Below are positions 1 through 7,472 of a stretch of 17,232 bases of DNA, piece after piece. Below the pieces are notes generated by a model. That model was not told the origin of the DNA. It searched no databases and saw only the letters and a list, made by a program, of their open reading frames with translations. Made by a program: the position numbers and the translations under genes. Numbering within the stretch: the first letter of the stretch is position 1; every line of letters starts with the position of its first letter. The stretch is from the NCBI GenBank assembly GCA_030039095.1, contig JASHQP010000312.1:1-17232 (forward strand), read 5' to 3'. The DNA comes from Streptosporangiaceae bacterium (GTDB lineage: Bacteria > Actinomycetota > Actinomycetes > Streptosporangiales > Streptosporangiaceae).

Positions 1-1
1 C

Positions 2-253
2 AGCAGCCACGCGGACTTCACCGGCCTGTCTCCGCAGGCATGCTGCATCGCTCTCGTCGTGCACGCGGCCACGCTCGCGGTGGCCGAGAAGGGCACCGTG
101 GCCAGCGCGGCGACCGCGGTCGGCGTCGCGCCGAGCGCGGTATCCGTGCCGCTCAGCAGGATCGTGTTCGACCGGCCGTACGTGCTGCTGGTGACCGACA
201 CCCAGACCGGGGAGCCGCTGTTCCTGGCGCGGGTGGCCGACCCAGTGGTCTGA
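2..253 (+). CDS. Serpin family protein, C-terminal end (5' partial)
   Basis: Frame 2 is open from the window edge to TGA at 251-253 and gives 83 residues that match the C-terminal end of a serpin (serine or cysteine protease inhibitor). The hinge of the reactive-centre loop is visible as EKGTVASAATAV (P17 Glu, P15 Gly, P14 Thr, then small residues), the pattern of inhibitory serpins. It is followed by a loop of small and hydrophobic residues and by the conserved end FDRPYVLLVTDTQTGEPLFLARVADP. The small residues P12-P9 (A-S-A-A) suggest that the loop can insert into sheet A, so real inhibition is likely. By alignment with alpha-1-antitrypsin the cleavage site falls near APSAVS, so P1 is probably a small residue (elastase- or subtilisin-like target), but loop length makes this uncertain. 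The N-terminal three quarters, including any signal peptide, lie outside the window. The esterase gene starts 13 nt downstream. Confidence 0.88.
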   Translation, partial: SSHADFTGLSPQACCIALVVHAATLAVAEKGTVASAATAVGVAPSAVSVPLSRIVFDRPYVLLVTDTQTGEPLFLARVADPVV

Positions 254-266
254 GAGACTAGGCAGC

Positions 267-1295
267 ATGTTGCCCTGGTCCGCAGATCTGGCAGGCCGCC
301 TGGAAGAGCACGTGATCACCAGCGAGCTGCTGCGGGGCAACCCGCTGGGCGACGCGTTCCGGCGGCCGCTCTGGGTGTACCTGCCGCCCGGGTACGACGC
401 CGACCCGGATCGCCGCTACCCGGTGGTGTACGTGATCCAGGGGTACACCGGGCATGTCGCCATGTGGTGGAACCGTGCCCCGTTCCGGCAGCCGTTCCCG
501 GAGGCCGCCGACGCCGTGTTCGCCCGCGGTGAGGCGCCGCCAGCGCTCGTCGTGTTCGTGGACGCGTGGACGTCCTACGGCGGCAGTCAGTTCGTGGACT
601 CGCCGGGCACCGGCCGTTACCACTCCTACCTGTGCGACGAGGTCGTGCCCTGGGTGGACCAGCGCTACCGGACGCTGCCCGCCGCGGCGCACCGGGCGAT
701 CTCGGGCAAGTCGAGCGGCGGGTTCGGCGCGATGATCACCCCGATGCTGCGGCCCGACCTGTTCGGCGCGCTGGCCACGCACGCGGGCGACGCGCTCTAT
801 GAACTGAGCTACATCCCCGAGTTCGGGCCGGCGGTGCGGGCGCTGCGTGACTACGACGGCGACATCTGGCGCTGGTGGGACGACTTCCGGTCCCGGGTCT
901 CGTTCACCAAGCCAGCCGACCAGGTCCTGCTCGGGCTGCTCGGGGTGGCCGCGTGTTTCTCGGCGCACGAGGACGGGACCGTGGACCTGCCGTTCGACCA
1001 GCGGACCGGGGCGCTGCGCCCCGAGGTGTGGGAGCGCTGGCTGGACTGGGACCCGGTCCGGATGGCCTCCCGGTATGCCGGGGCGCTCCGGTCGCTGCGC
1101 GCGATCTGGATCGACGCCGGCACCAGGGACGACTTCTTCCTCGACCTGGGCGCCGAGGCGTTCCGGCAGGCGCTGCGCGAGGTCGGCGTGGCCGACGAGG
1201 TGGTCCGGTTCGAGCTGTTCGACGCGGCCCACGCCGCCATCGAATACCGGTACCCGATGTCGCTCGCCTGGCTGTGCCAGCGGATCGCCGCCTGA
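267..1295 (+). CDS. Putative esterase, alpha/beta hydrolase fold (esterase D / PF00756 type)
   Basis: This 342-residue protein has the layout of the PF00756 esterase family: an N-terminal strand region with RPLWVYLPPGYD and YPVVYVIQGY, then the nucleophile elbow ISGKSSGGFGA. The GxSxG motif there is G147-K-S149-S-G151, so Ser149 is the likely nucleophile. The acid is probably Asp288 or Asp289 in AGTRDDFFLD, and His322 in FDAAHAAIEYRYP completes the triad near the C terminus. There is no signal peptide or membrane segment, so a cytoplasmic location is inferred. The substrate is not readable; relatives include S-formylglutathione hydrolases, feruloyl esterase-like enzymes and mycolyltransferase-like proteins. 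The ATG at 267 lies 13 nt after the serpin stop, which suggests co-transcription, but the ribosome binding site is weak. All catalytic residues are present. Confidence 0.85.
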   Translation: MLPWSADLAGRLEEHVITSELLRGNPLGDAFRRPLWVYLPPGYDADPDRRYPVVYVIQGYTGHVAMWWNRAPFRQPFPEAADAVFARGEAPPALVVFVDAWTSYGGSQFVDSPGTGRYHSYLCDEVVPWVDQRYRTLPAAAHRAISGKSSGGFGAMITPMLRPDLFGALATHAGDALYELSYIPEFGPAVRALRDYDGDIWRWWDDFRSRVSFTKPADQVLLGLLGVAACFSAHEDGTVDLPFDQRTGALRPEVWERWLDWDPVRMASRYAGALRSLRAIWIDAGTRDDFFLDLGAEAFRQALREVGVADEVVRFELFDAAHAAIEYRYPMSLAWLCQRIAA

Positions 1296-1388
1296 GATTC
1301 ATCGAGAAACCGTTGAACTACTCCGCCCGGCCTTACGTGGTCCTGTGTGAACGCGGAGCGGGTAACCGTAGCGAATGGAGTAGATACG

Positions 1389-1982
1389 ATGCGTAATCGA
1401 TGGTTGGCGGCCTCCGTACTCGCCGCTGCCGCCGTCGTCGGGCTTGCGGCGTGCGGTGGTTCTTCGTCTTCCAGCCCTCCCCCCGTGACGAAGACCACGA
1501 GCCCCACGTCGGCCAGCGCCCCCTCGACGTCCGCGGCCGGGATCAAGACCATGTCGATCGACGGGCGCACGGTGCTGACCAACTCGGGCGGGTTCGTGCT
1601 CTACTGGTTCGCGCCCGACAGCTCGACGAAGTCGATGTGCAACGGCAGCTGCGCGAGCTTCTGGCCGCCGCTCATCGGAACCCCGAGCCTGGCGTCGGGG
1701 GTCACGCTGGGCGGCAAGCTCGGCACGATCAAGCGGGCGGACGGACAGCTTCAGGCCACCTACGACGGTCACCCGCTGTACCTGTTCAAGAGCGACACCG
1801 CCGCCGGCCAGTGGGTCGGCAACGACCTGAACGCCTCCGGCGGCCTCTGGTGGATGATGACCTCCAGCGGCAAGAAGCTCGCGAAGAAGGACACGTCCTC
1901 TTCGTCGAGCGGCAGCAGCGGCAGCTCTGGCAGCGGCAGCTCCGGCAGCGGTGGCTCCGGCAGTGGCGGCTACGGCTACTGA
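1389..1982 (+). CDS. Secreted lipoprotein with PF03640-type repeats and a Ser/Gly-rich tail
   Basis: The protein has 197 residues. The start at ATG 1389 is chosen over an in-frame upstream GTG at 1347 because GGAG lies at 1377-1380, 8 nt before it, and the translation then begins as a typical lipoprotein signal: MRNRWLAASV, a hydrophobic run and the lipobox L19-A-A-C22. After a Ser/Pro/Thr-rich linker come two copies of the 'secreted repeat of unknown function' (PF03640, Lipoprotein_15): about residues 62-110 (LTNSGGFVLYWF, then CNGSCASFWPPL) and about 114-160 (YDGHPLYLFKSD, then GQWVGNDL and WW). The last 28 or so residues are almost only Ser and Gly, ending in GYGY. The mature protein should be lipid-anchored on the outer face of the membrane. 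The biochemical role of this family is unknown. It stands alone and is followed by a strong terminator. Confidence 0.87.
   Translation: MRNRWLAASVLAAAAVVGLAACGGSSSSSPPPVTKTTSPTSASAPSTSAAGIKTMSIDGRTVLTNSGGFVLYWFAPDSSTKSMCNGSCASFWPPLIGTPSLASGVTLGGKLGTIKRADGQLQATYDGHPLYLFKSDTAAGQWVGNDLNASGGLWWMMTSSGKKLAKKDTSSSSSGSSGSSGSGSSGSGGSGSGGYGY
1906..1978 (+). repeat. Imperfect 6-9-nt repeats coding a Ser/Gly tail
   Basis: The 3' end of the lipoprotein gene is built from imperfect copies of GGCAGC/TCCGGC-type units, coding the low-complexity tail SGSSGSGSSGSGGSG. Such tracts are prone to slippage, so tail length may vary between strains. Confidence 0.6.
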
Positions 1983-2000
1983 TCGCCGCGCCGTGTGAGC

Positions 2001-2037
2001 GTGGCGGCGCCTCCCGTACCGGGTGAGGCGCCGCCAC
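2001..2037 (+). terminator. Perfect 13-bp hairpin after the lipoprotein gene
   Basis: GTGGCGGCGCCTC at 2001-2013 is exactly complementary to GAGGCGCCGCCAC at 2025-2037. The 11-nt loop can pair further (CCG/CGG). It lies 18 nt after the lipoprotein stop codon. There is no T-tract, which is common for actinobacterial terminators. Confidence 0.75.
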
Positions 2038-2174
2038 TGCTTGCGCGCCCGCCAGCCTCTGGCCGGAGCTGGCCCAGGTGCTGGACAACTGTCCTGGGCA
2101 CTGCTCGGCGAGCGCGCGGACGAGCACCTCATCGCCAGGTGACGCGGGCGGCCCGGCCGGGGCACACTGGCCTG

Positions 2175-3410
2175 GTGAAAACCGACATCGTGGTTATCGG
2201 GGCCGGGGCGCTCGGGCTCAGCACGGCGCTGCAGTGCGCGCTGGCAGGCCGGTCTGTGGTCGTGGTCGAGCGGGACACCGCCGGCTCGCAGGCGTCGGGG
2301 CGGGCCGCCGGGCTGTTCAAGTCCGTGCAGGCCGACGAGCCGCGCACGGTGCTGGCGCGGCGCAGCATCGAGCTCGCCGCCAGTTTCGGCGACTGGGCCG
2401 GGGCCGAGCTCGAGGTGACCCGCAGCGGCAGCTTCCTGGTCGCACGGACCGGCACGCACCGGGACTACCTGCTGGCCGAGGCCACCCAGTCCCGCGGCTG
2501 GGGCGCCGACGTGCAGCAGGCCAGCCCCGCGGACCTGGCCGGGCGCGTGTCCTACTACCACGCGTCCGAGTCGGGCGAGGAATTCGCGCTGTGGTGCCCG
2601 GAGGACGTCTACATCGAGGAGCCGATGAGCCTCGTGCGCGCGTACGCCGAGGCCTGCCGGCGGCGGGGCGTCGAGATCCTCGAGTCCGAGGCGGTGGTCG
2701 ACATCCCGTTCTCTGGTGGCCGGGTGAGTGGCGTCGAGACCGATGCCCGGTCCATCGACGCCGCGGTTGCCGTGGTGGACGCCGCGGGCGCGTGGGTGCG
2801 GCAGGTCGCCGAGCTCGCCGGGACGGGGGGCCGGGTGGCGGCCGCGCCGGTCCGGCACCAGCTGCTCGTCACCGAGCCGTCCGCCGAGCTCGACCCGGCG
2901 GAGCCGATCATCCGGGTCGTCGACGCCGCCGTCTACCTGCGCCCGGCGCGGGGCGGCCTGATGTTCGGCGGGTTCGAGGCCGCGCCGCTTCCGGTCGACC
3001 CCAGGCAGCAGCCGCCGTCGTTCCGCACCGGTGACATGCCGCTGGACATGTCCGTGCTGCGGGACATGGCCGCCCAGGTCGCCGACGAGGCGCCGATGGC
3101 CGGCGGCGCGCCGGTCGCCGAGCACCGCGGCGGGATGTTCACGATGAGCCCGGACGGCCGCTTCGTCGCCGGCCCGGTGCCCGACGCGCCCGGGCTGTGG
3201 GTGGCCAGCGGCTGCAACGGCTCCGGCTTTTCCTCCTCGCCGGCCATCGGCGAGGCCCTGGCCGGGTGGATCACCACCGGCGAGCCTGCCGGGATCGCGC
3301 CGTTCTCACCGGACCGGTTCCCCGCGATGACCGACGAGCTGCTGGTCAAGAACGGCGCCTGGCAGTACGCGCACTACTACGACCCGGCCGGGCAGCCCGG
3401 CCAGCCGTGA
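2175..3410 (+). CDS. FAD-dependent oxidoreductase, DAO family (PF01266)
   Basis: This 411-residue protein starts with a dinucleotide-binding fold: VVIGAGALGLS gives GxGxxG at residues 9-14, followed by VVVVERD with Glu32 as the likely ribose-binding acid. The next block, GSQASGRAAGLFKS, is the loop that follows in the DAO/sarcosine oxidase-like family. The C-terminal FAD-binding block GLWVASGCNGSGFSSSPAIGEALAGWI is also typical. Such enzymes oxidise amines or D- or N-methyl amino acids; the substrate cannot be read here. The frame stays open upstream to 1995, but the GTG at 2175 is chosen because the conserved fold begins 3 residues later and the 5' extension crosses the terminator hairpin and has no family character. 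There is no clear Shine-Dalgarno sequence. No partner subunit gene (sarcosine oxidase alpha, ferredoxin) lies next to it, so it may act alone. Confidence 0.85.
   Translation: MKTDIVVIGAGALGLSTALQCALAGRSVVVVERDTAGSQASGRAAGLFKSVQADEPRTVLARRSIELAASFGDWAGAELEVTRSGSFLVARTGTHRDYLLAEATQSRGWGADVQQASPADLAGRVSYYHASESGEEFALWCPEDVYIEEPMSLVRAYAEACRRRGVEILESEAVVDIPFSGGRVSGVETDARSIDAAVAVVDAAGAWVRQVAELAGTGGRVAAAPVRHQLLVTEPSAELDPAEPIIRVVDAAVYLRPARGGLMFGGFEAAPLPVDPRQQPPSFRTGDMPLDMSVLRDMAAQVADEAPMAGGAPVAEHRGGMFTMSPDGRFVAGPVPDAPGLWVASGCNGSGFSSSPAIGEALAGWITTGEPAGIAPFSPDRFPAMTDELLVKNGAWQYAHYYDPAGQPGQP
3386..3402 (+). terminator. Possible hairpin at the end of the oxidoreductase gene
   Basis: GGCCGGGC and GCCCGGCC flank a single A, just before the stop codon. 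It could fold as a stem of about 6 bp with a small loop. In such GC-rich DNA this may be chance; there is no T-tract. Confidence 0.25.
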
Positions 3411-3782
3411 TCATCACGGACGGGCGCGCACGGCGGGTCATCGAGGTTGAGGCGGCCAGCCGGGAGCGGGAGCGCCTGGCCCGCGACATCCACGACCCGG
3501 TTCTGCAGGTCCTGGCGATGGTGCAGCGGCGCGGCGCCGAGGCGGGCGGCGCGGCGCCGGGCGGTGCGGGCGTGCCGGGAAGCGTGGATGTCCGCGCGAC
3601 GATGCTGTCAGCGCAGACGGACCGGGTCACGGTGACGATCAGGGACGACGGCCCGGGCATCCCGGACGGGCGCCTCGCCGAAACGGCGGCCGCCGGCCGG
3701 CTCGGGATCAGCCATTCCATCCGCGGCCGGCTGCGCGACCTGGGGTCCGGCCGGGCCGTGGCGGGCGGGGCCACCGGCGGCG

Positions 3783-3811
3783 TTGTGAACATGTTGATGG
3801 TTTTTTATCAG
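3783..3811 (+). promoter_or_regulatory. Candidate promoter of the first GH3 gene
   Basis: TTGTGA at 3783-3788 and TATCAG at 3806-3811 are 17 nt apart, each matching 4 of 6 consensus bases, inside a stretch (about 3789-3850) that is strikingly AT-rich for this window. It reads towards the GH3 gene at 3901. Support is by pattern only. Confidence 0.35.
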
Positions 3812-3821
3812 AATATTTCTG
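3809..3821. promoter_or_regulatory. Small inverted repeat CAGAA-TAT-TTCTG
   Basis: A 5-bp inverted repeat with a 3-nt centre overlaps the end of the candidate -10 box of the first GH3 gene. It could be an operator for a sugar-responsive repressor. It is short, so chance is possible, and it does not recur before the second GH3 gene. Confidence 0.3.
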
Positions 3822-3900
3822 TCGTTCCGCTCATCTCGGTATTGGCATCCGCGCGGCCCGGGACTTGACTATTCAGCGCCCAGCGAGCAGGAGGCCCTCG

Positions 3901-6900
3901 ATGAAGCTGTTCCGTTCCGCCGGCGTTCCGAGCAGTCCGCGTGCCAGGCGCCGTTCCCCGCTGCTGGCGGTGATCGCAGGGTTTGCGGCGGTGACGCTGC
4001 CGGTTGCGCTGGCATTGGCCGGCGGCCCAGCCTCGGCGGCCGGCGCGCGCACGTCGGCGTCGGACGCGTCGTGCCCATGGCTGAACGAGTCGCTGCCGAT
4101 CAAGGCGCGGGTCAGCATGCTGATGTCGCAGATGACGCTCGCCGACAAGATCAACGAGGTGACCGGGGGCGGCTACTCCGAGCCTTACGTGTTCTACATC
4201 CCTGCCATCCCGAGCCTGTGTGTCCCGTCGCAGAACGAGGAGGACGGCCCGGTCGGCGTGGGCGACGGCCTGACCGGCGTGACCCAGATGCCGTCGGCAC
4301 AGTCGCTGTCCGCCACGTTCGACCCGTCCCTGGCCACCGCGTACGGCAAGGTCGTCGGGGCCGAGGAGCGTGGCAAGGGCGCGACGGTCAACCTGGGCCC
4401 GACGATCAACATCGACCGTGACCCGCGCTGGGGCCGGGAGTTCGAGTCCTACACCGAGGACCCGTACCTGAACGCGCAGACCGCTGTCGGGTTCATCGAC
4501 GGGGTGCAGAGCCAGGGCGTGCAGTCCCAGGTCAAGCACTACGCCGTGTACAACCAGGAGACGAACCGCAACACCGCGGCCGACAACGCGATCGTCAGCG
4601 AGCAGGCGCTGCACGAGATCTACCTGCCCGGCTTCTGGGCCGCCACCCAGCAGGCCAGGGCGGCCTCGGTCATGTGCTCCTACAGCACGATCAACGGCGT
4701 GCCCGCCTGCCAGAACCAGTACCTGATCGGCGAGACCCTCGACCAGCGCTGGGGTTTTCCCGGCTACATGACGTCCGACTACGGCGCCACCCACTCCACG
4801 CTCCAGTCCGCCGAGGCCGGAGACGACCAGGAGATGCCGGCCGCCGTGTACTACGGCTCCGACCTCGAGGCGGCCGTGCAGGCCGGCGAGGTCAGCATGG
4901 CCACTCTCGACCAGATGGTGTCCCGCGCCCTGACCGAGATGTTCCGGTTCAACGACTTCAACAACCCGCCGACCGGCACGACCAGTTCCGTGGTCACGAC
5001 CCCGGCGCACCAGGCCGTCTCCCAGGAGGTCGCCGAGGAGGGCACCGTGCTGCTGAAGAACAGCGGCGGCACGCTGCCGCTGCCGGCGGACGGCGCCGGG
5101 AACGTGGCGGTGATCGGCCCGGCGGCCTCGGCATCGCCGGTCTACACCGGCGGCGGCAGCGCGTACGTGACGTCCACGTTCCACGTGACTCCGCTGCAGG
5201 GCATCCAGGCCGCCGCGGGCTCGGGCACCACGGTCAGCTACACCCAGGGCCTGCCTACCGACACGTCGCTGTCTGCGATCCCGAGCACGGACCTGTCCCC
5301 GGCGTACGCCGCCACCGGCTTCGGCGGGACCTACACCGGCACGCTGACCGCCCCGGAGACCGGCACCTACGTGCTGTCGTTCGAGAACCCGTGCGGCTGC
5401 TACAGCACGGTCGACCTGTCCCTGGACGGCCAGGAGCTCCTCGCCAACCCGGGCACCCCGCCGGTGTCCACGTACTCGGTCGGCGTGAACCTGGTGGCCG
5501 GGCAGACCTACACGCTCCAGCTGGCCGGCGGCGGCGAGTCGGCGAACCTGAGCTGGGCCACGCCGTCGGATCTGGCGCCCGGCATCGCGCAGGCGGTGGC
5601 GGCGGCCAGGGCAGCGAAGACCGCGGTCGTGGTGGTGTCGGATGACACCGAGACCGAGGCCGCGGACCGGGCCAGCCTGAACCTGCCGTCGGCGCAGAAC
5701 GAGCTGATCTCGGCCGTCGCCGCGGCGAACCCGCACACCGTGGTGGTGATCGACGCGGGCGCACCGGTGGTCATGCCGTGGATCAGCCAGGTCGCCTCCG
5801 TGGTCGACGCCTGGTACCCGGGCGAGAGCAACGGGACCGCGCTGGCCAACGTGCTGTTCGGCAGCGTCGATCCCAGCGGGCACCTCCCGGTGACGTTCCC
5901 CACCGACCTGTCCCAGGTGCCGGCGTCGACGCCGGCCGAGTTCCCGGGAGTAAACGGCCAGGTGCTGTACTCCGAGGGCATCGACGTGGGGTACCGGTAC
6001 TACGACGCCAAGAACGAGACCCCGTTGTTCCCGTTCGGGTACGGGCTGTCGTACACCACGTTCAACTACAGCAACCTGCGGGTCACGCCGGGCACCGTAC
6101 AGAACGGCGTCTCGAACCCGGGCGCCACCGCCTGCGGGTGCAACGGGCAGGGCAGCCGCCAGGTGACGGTGTCGGCCACGGTGACCAACACCGGCCGGGC
6201 GGCAGGCTCGGACGTGGCCCAGCTCTACCTGGGTGACCCGGCCTCGGCCGGGCAGCCGCCGCGCCAGCTCCAGGGCTTCCAGAAGGTCACCCTGCAGCCC
6301 GGCCAGTCCACCACCGTGCACTTCACGCTGACCGGGCACGCGCTGTCGTACTGGGACGACGCGGCCAACGGCTGGGTGCTGCCGGACGGCCAGTACCAGG
6401 TGTACGTGGGTGACTCCTCGGCTCTGGCGAACCTGCCGCTGCGCGGCGGCTTCACGGTCACCCGCAGCGTCGGCGCCCGGTACGCGACGGTGTCGGCCCC
6501 GGCGACGATCGCGGCCGGCTCCACGGCGACGGTCACCGCGACCGTGGTCAACAACGGCGACTACCCGATGCCGGGCACGCGGTTCGCGCTGAACGTGCCG
6601 GCGGGCTGGAGCGCCACACCGGCCGGGCCGGTGCCCGGCTTCGTGGCTCCCGGCCAGACCGTGTCCGTGAAGTTCCGGGTGACCGTCCCGCCCAGCGCGG
6701 CGGCGGGCAGCGCCACGCTCACCGCCAGGGTCGGCTACCAGGCGGGGCCCGGCAGCGGTGGCGGCGTGGTGACCGGCTCCGGGAGCACGGCTGTCCCGTA
6801 CTCCTCGCTGGCCGCCGCGTACGACAACTTCGGGATCAGTGACAACTCCGATCCGGCCGGCGCCAACTACGACCTGGGCGGCGACAGCTACTCGGCCGAG

Positions 6901-7386
6901 GCGCTGGCCGCCGGCACCCCGACCCCGCTGGAGCCCGGGGGACAGGTGACCATCGACGGGACGACGCTGACCTGGCCAAACGTGCCAGCGGGAGCCCTGG
7001 ACAACGTGGTCGCCGACGGCCAGACGGTGGATCTGTCCGGCTCCGGGAGCGATCTCGGCGTCCTGGCCGCCAGCCAGAACGGGACGGCGACGGGCACGAT
7101 CACGGTCAACTACACGGACGGGACCAGCCAGTCCTTCACGCTGACCATGGCCGACTGGTACTCGAACGCCCCGGCGGCCGGCGGCCAGATCGTCGACACG
7201 ACCTCCAGCTGGAACCAGAGCACACCGACCGGCTCGCACGCGGTGAGCGTGTACTTCGCCTCGGTGCCGCTCGAGTCGGGCAAGACCGTGGCGTCGGTGA
7301 CGCTGCCCTCGCTGCCCGGCTCGTTCGGCCAGACCGAGATGCACATCTTCGCGATGGCCGCCGGGTCGGGCACGCCCACGAGTTAG
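3901..7386 (+). CDS. Secreted GH3 glycoside hydrolase with PA14-like, FnIII-like, NEW3-like and extra C-terminal domains
   Basis: The protein has 1161 residues. ATG 3901 follows AGGAGG (3889-3894) by 6 nt. A Sec-type signal peptide (RARRR, hydrophobic core, ASA cleavage near residue 46) predicts secretion. The GH3 barrel domain spans about 58-375 with GPTINIDRDPRWGREFES, QVKHYAVYNQET and MTSDYGAT, where Asp293 is the expected nucleophile. The second GH3 domain starts near EEGTVLLKN (379) and holds ETEAADRASLNLP; Glu586 is the best acid/base candidate. A PA14-like insert lies at about 461-558. Then come an FnIII-like domain (about 753-850), a NEW3-like beta domain (about 860-950) and a beta-sandwich domain seen in actinobacterial secreted enzymes (about 970-1155). 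It should cleave terminal beta-glycosides outside the cell; glucosidase-like features outweigh xylosidase-like ones, but the substrate is uncertain. It is the paralogue of the next gene. Confidence 0.92.
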   Translation: MKLFRSAGVPSSPRARRRSPLLAVIAGFAAVTLPVALALAGGPASAAGARTSASDASCPWLNESLPIKARVSMLMSQMTLADKINEVTGGGYSEPYVFYIPAIPSLCVPSQNEEDGPVGVGDGLTGVTQMPSAQSLSATFDPSLATAYGKVVGAEERGKGATVNLGPTINIDRDPRWGREFESYTEDPYLNAQTAVGFIDGVQSQGVQSQVKHYAVYNQETNRNTAADNAIVSEQALHEIYLPGFWAATQQARAASVMCSYSTINGVPACQNQYLIGETLDQRWGFPGYMTSDYGATHSTLQSAEAGDDQEMPAAVYYGSDLEAAVQAGEVSMATLDQMVSRALTEMFRFNDFNNPPTGTTSSVVTTPAHQAVSQEVAEEGTVLLKNSGGTLPLPADGAGNVAVIGPAASASPVYTGGGSAYVTSTFHVTPLQGIQAAAGSGTTVSYTQGLPTDTSLSAIPSTDLSPAYAATGFGGTYTGTLTAPETGTYVLSFENPCGCYSTVDLSLDGQELLANPGTPPVSTYSVGVNLVAGQTYTLQLAGGGESANLSWATPSDLAPGIAQAVAAARAAKTAVVVVSDDTETEAADRASLNLPSAQNELISAVAAANPHTVVVIDAGAPVVMPWISQVASVVDAWYPGESNGTALANVLFGSVDPSGHLPVTFPTDLSQVPASTPAEFPGVNGQVLYSEGIDVGYRYYDAKNETPLFPFGYGLSYTTFNYSNLRVTPGTVQNGVSNPGATACGCNGQGSRQVTVSATVTNTGRAAGSDVAQLYLGDPASAGQPPRQLQGFQKVTLQPGQSTTVHFTLTGHALSYWDDAANGWVLPDGQYQVYVGDSSALANLPLRGGFTVTRSVGARYATVSAPATIAAGSTATVTATVVNNGDYPMPGTRFALNVPAGWSATPAGPVPGFVAPGQTVSVKFRVTVPPSAAAGSATLTARVGYQAGPGSGGGVVTGSGSTAVPYSSLAAAYDNFGISDNSDPAGANYDLGGDSYSAEALAAGTPTPLEPGGQVTIDGTTLTWPNVPAGALDNVVADGQTVDLSGSGSDLGVLAASQNGTATGTITVNYTDGTSQSFTLTMADWYSNAPAAGGQIVDTTSSWNQSTPTGSHAVSVYFASVPLESGKTVASVTLPSLPGSFGQTEMHIFAMAAGSGTPTS

Positions 7387-7419
7387 CAGCCGCCGAGTGT
7401 GACATTTTTTGCATTGGGA

Positions 7420-7458
7420 TGACCTTTCCGATGTCTGGGCGTTAACTATGGTCTGGGC
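7420..7458 (+). promoter_or_regulatory. Promoter-like region of the second GH3 gene with an 8-bp direct repeat
   Basis: The 86-nt gap between the GH3 genes is AT-richer than its surroundings and has a T6 tract at 7405-7410. GTCTGGGC occurs twice (7433-7440 and 7451-7458, period 18), flanking TTAACTAT (7442-7449), which could supply a -10 box with a weak TGACCT-like -35 at 7420. This is a pattern-based guess. Confidence 0.3.
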
Positions 7459-7472
7459 ATCGGAGGGCATCC

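Larger units (their letters stand above)
3407..3868 (+). pseudogene. Remnant of a MacS-like histidine kinase, core deleted
   Basis: The frame starts at a GTG overlapping the oxidoreductase stop by 4 nt and codes 153 residues. Residues 18-45 carry the H-box of actinobacterial MacS-type kinases: SRERERLARDIHDPVLQVLAMVQRR, with phospho-acceptor candidate His29. Only about 50 residues later comes the ATP-binding D-box region, VTVTIRDDGPGIPDGRL (about 74-90), then LGISHSIRGRLRDLG. In an intact kinase roughly 100 more residues separate these boxes, holding the second dimerisation helix and the N-box, which are absent here. After LGSGRAVAGG the expected G2 box is not recognisable and the frame runs into AT-rich, promoter-like DNA. 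The N-terminal sensor domain is missing and no response regulator is nearby. I read this as a decayed kinase (internal deletion plus damaged ends). A short surviving protein cannot be excluded, as the frame is unbroken. Confidence 0.72.

Noticed and set aside
1347..1388. Earlier start of the lipoprotein
   Set aside because: The later ATG has a well-spaced GGAG and gives a proper lipoprotein signal; the extension would put charged residues before it.
1995..2174. N-terminal extension of the oxidoreductase from an upstream GTG
   Set aside because: The extension would start inside the terminator region, is rich in Pro, Arg and Ala, and precedes an already complete FAD-binding N terminus.
1299..3125. 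Reverse-strand open frame of 608 codons opposite the lipoprotein and oxidoreductase genes
   Set aside because: It crosses two real genes and a terminator hairpin, and the product is Arg/Gly/Ala-rich without motifs.
3808..7470. Reverse-strand open frame of 1220 codons opposite the first GH3 gene
   Set aside because: It is antisense to a gene with clear GH3 motifs; its translation is low-complexity, rich in Arg, Gly, Val and His, and matches no family. Long antisense frames are expected at this GC content.
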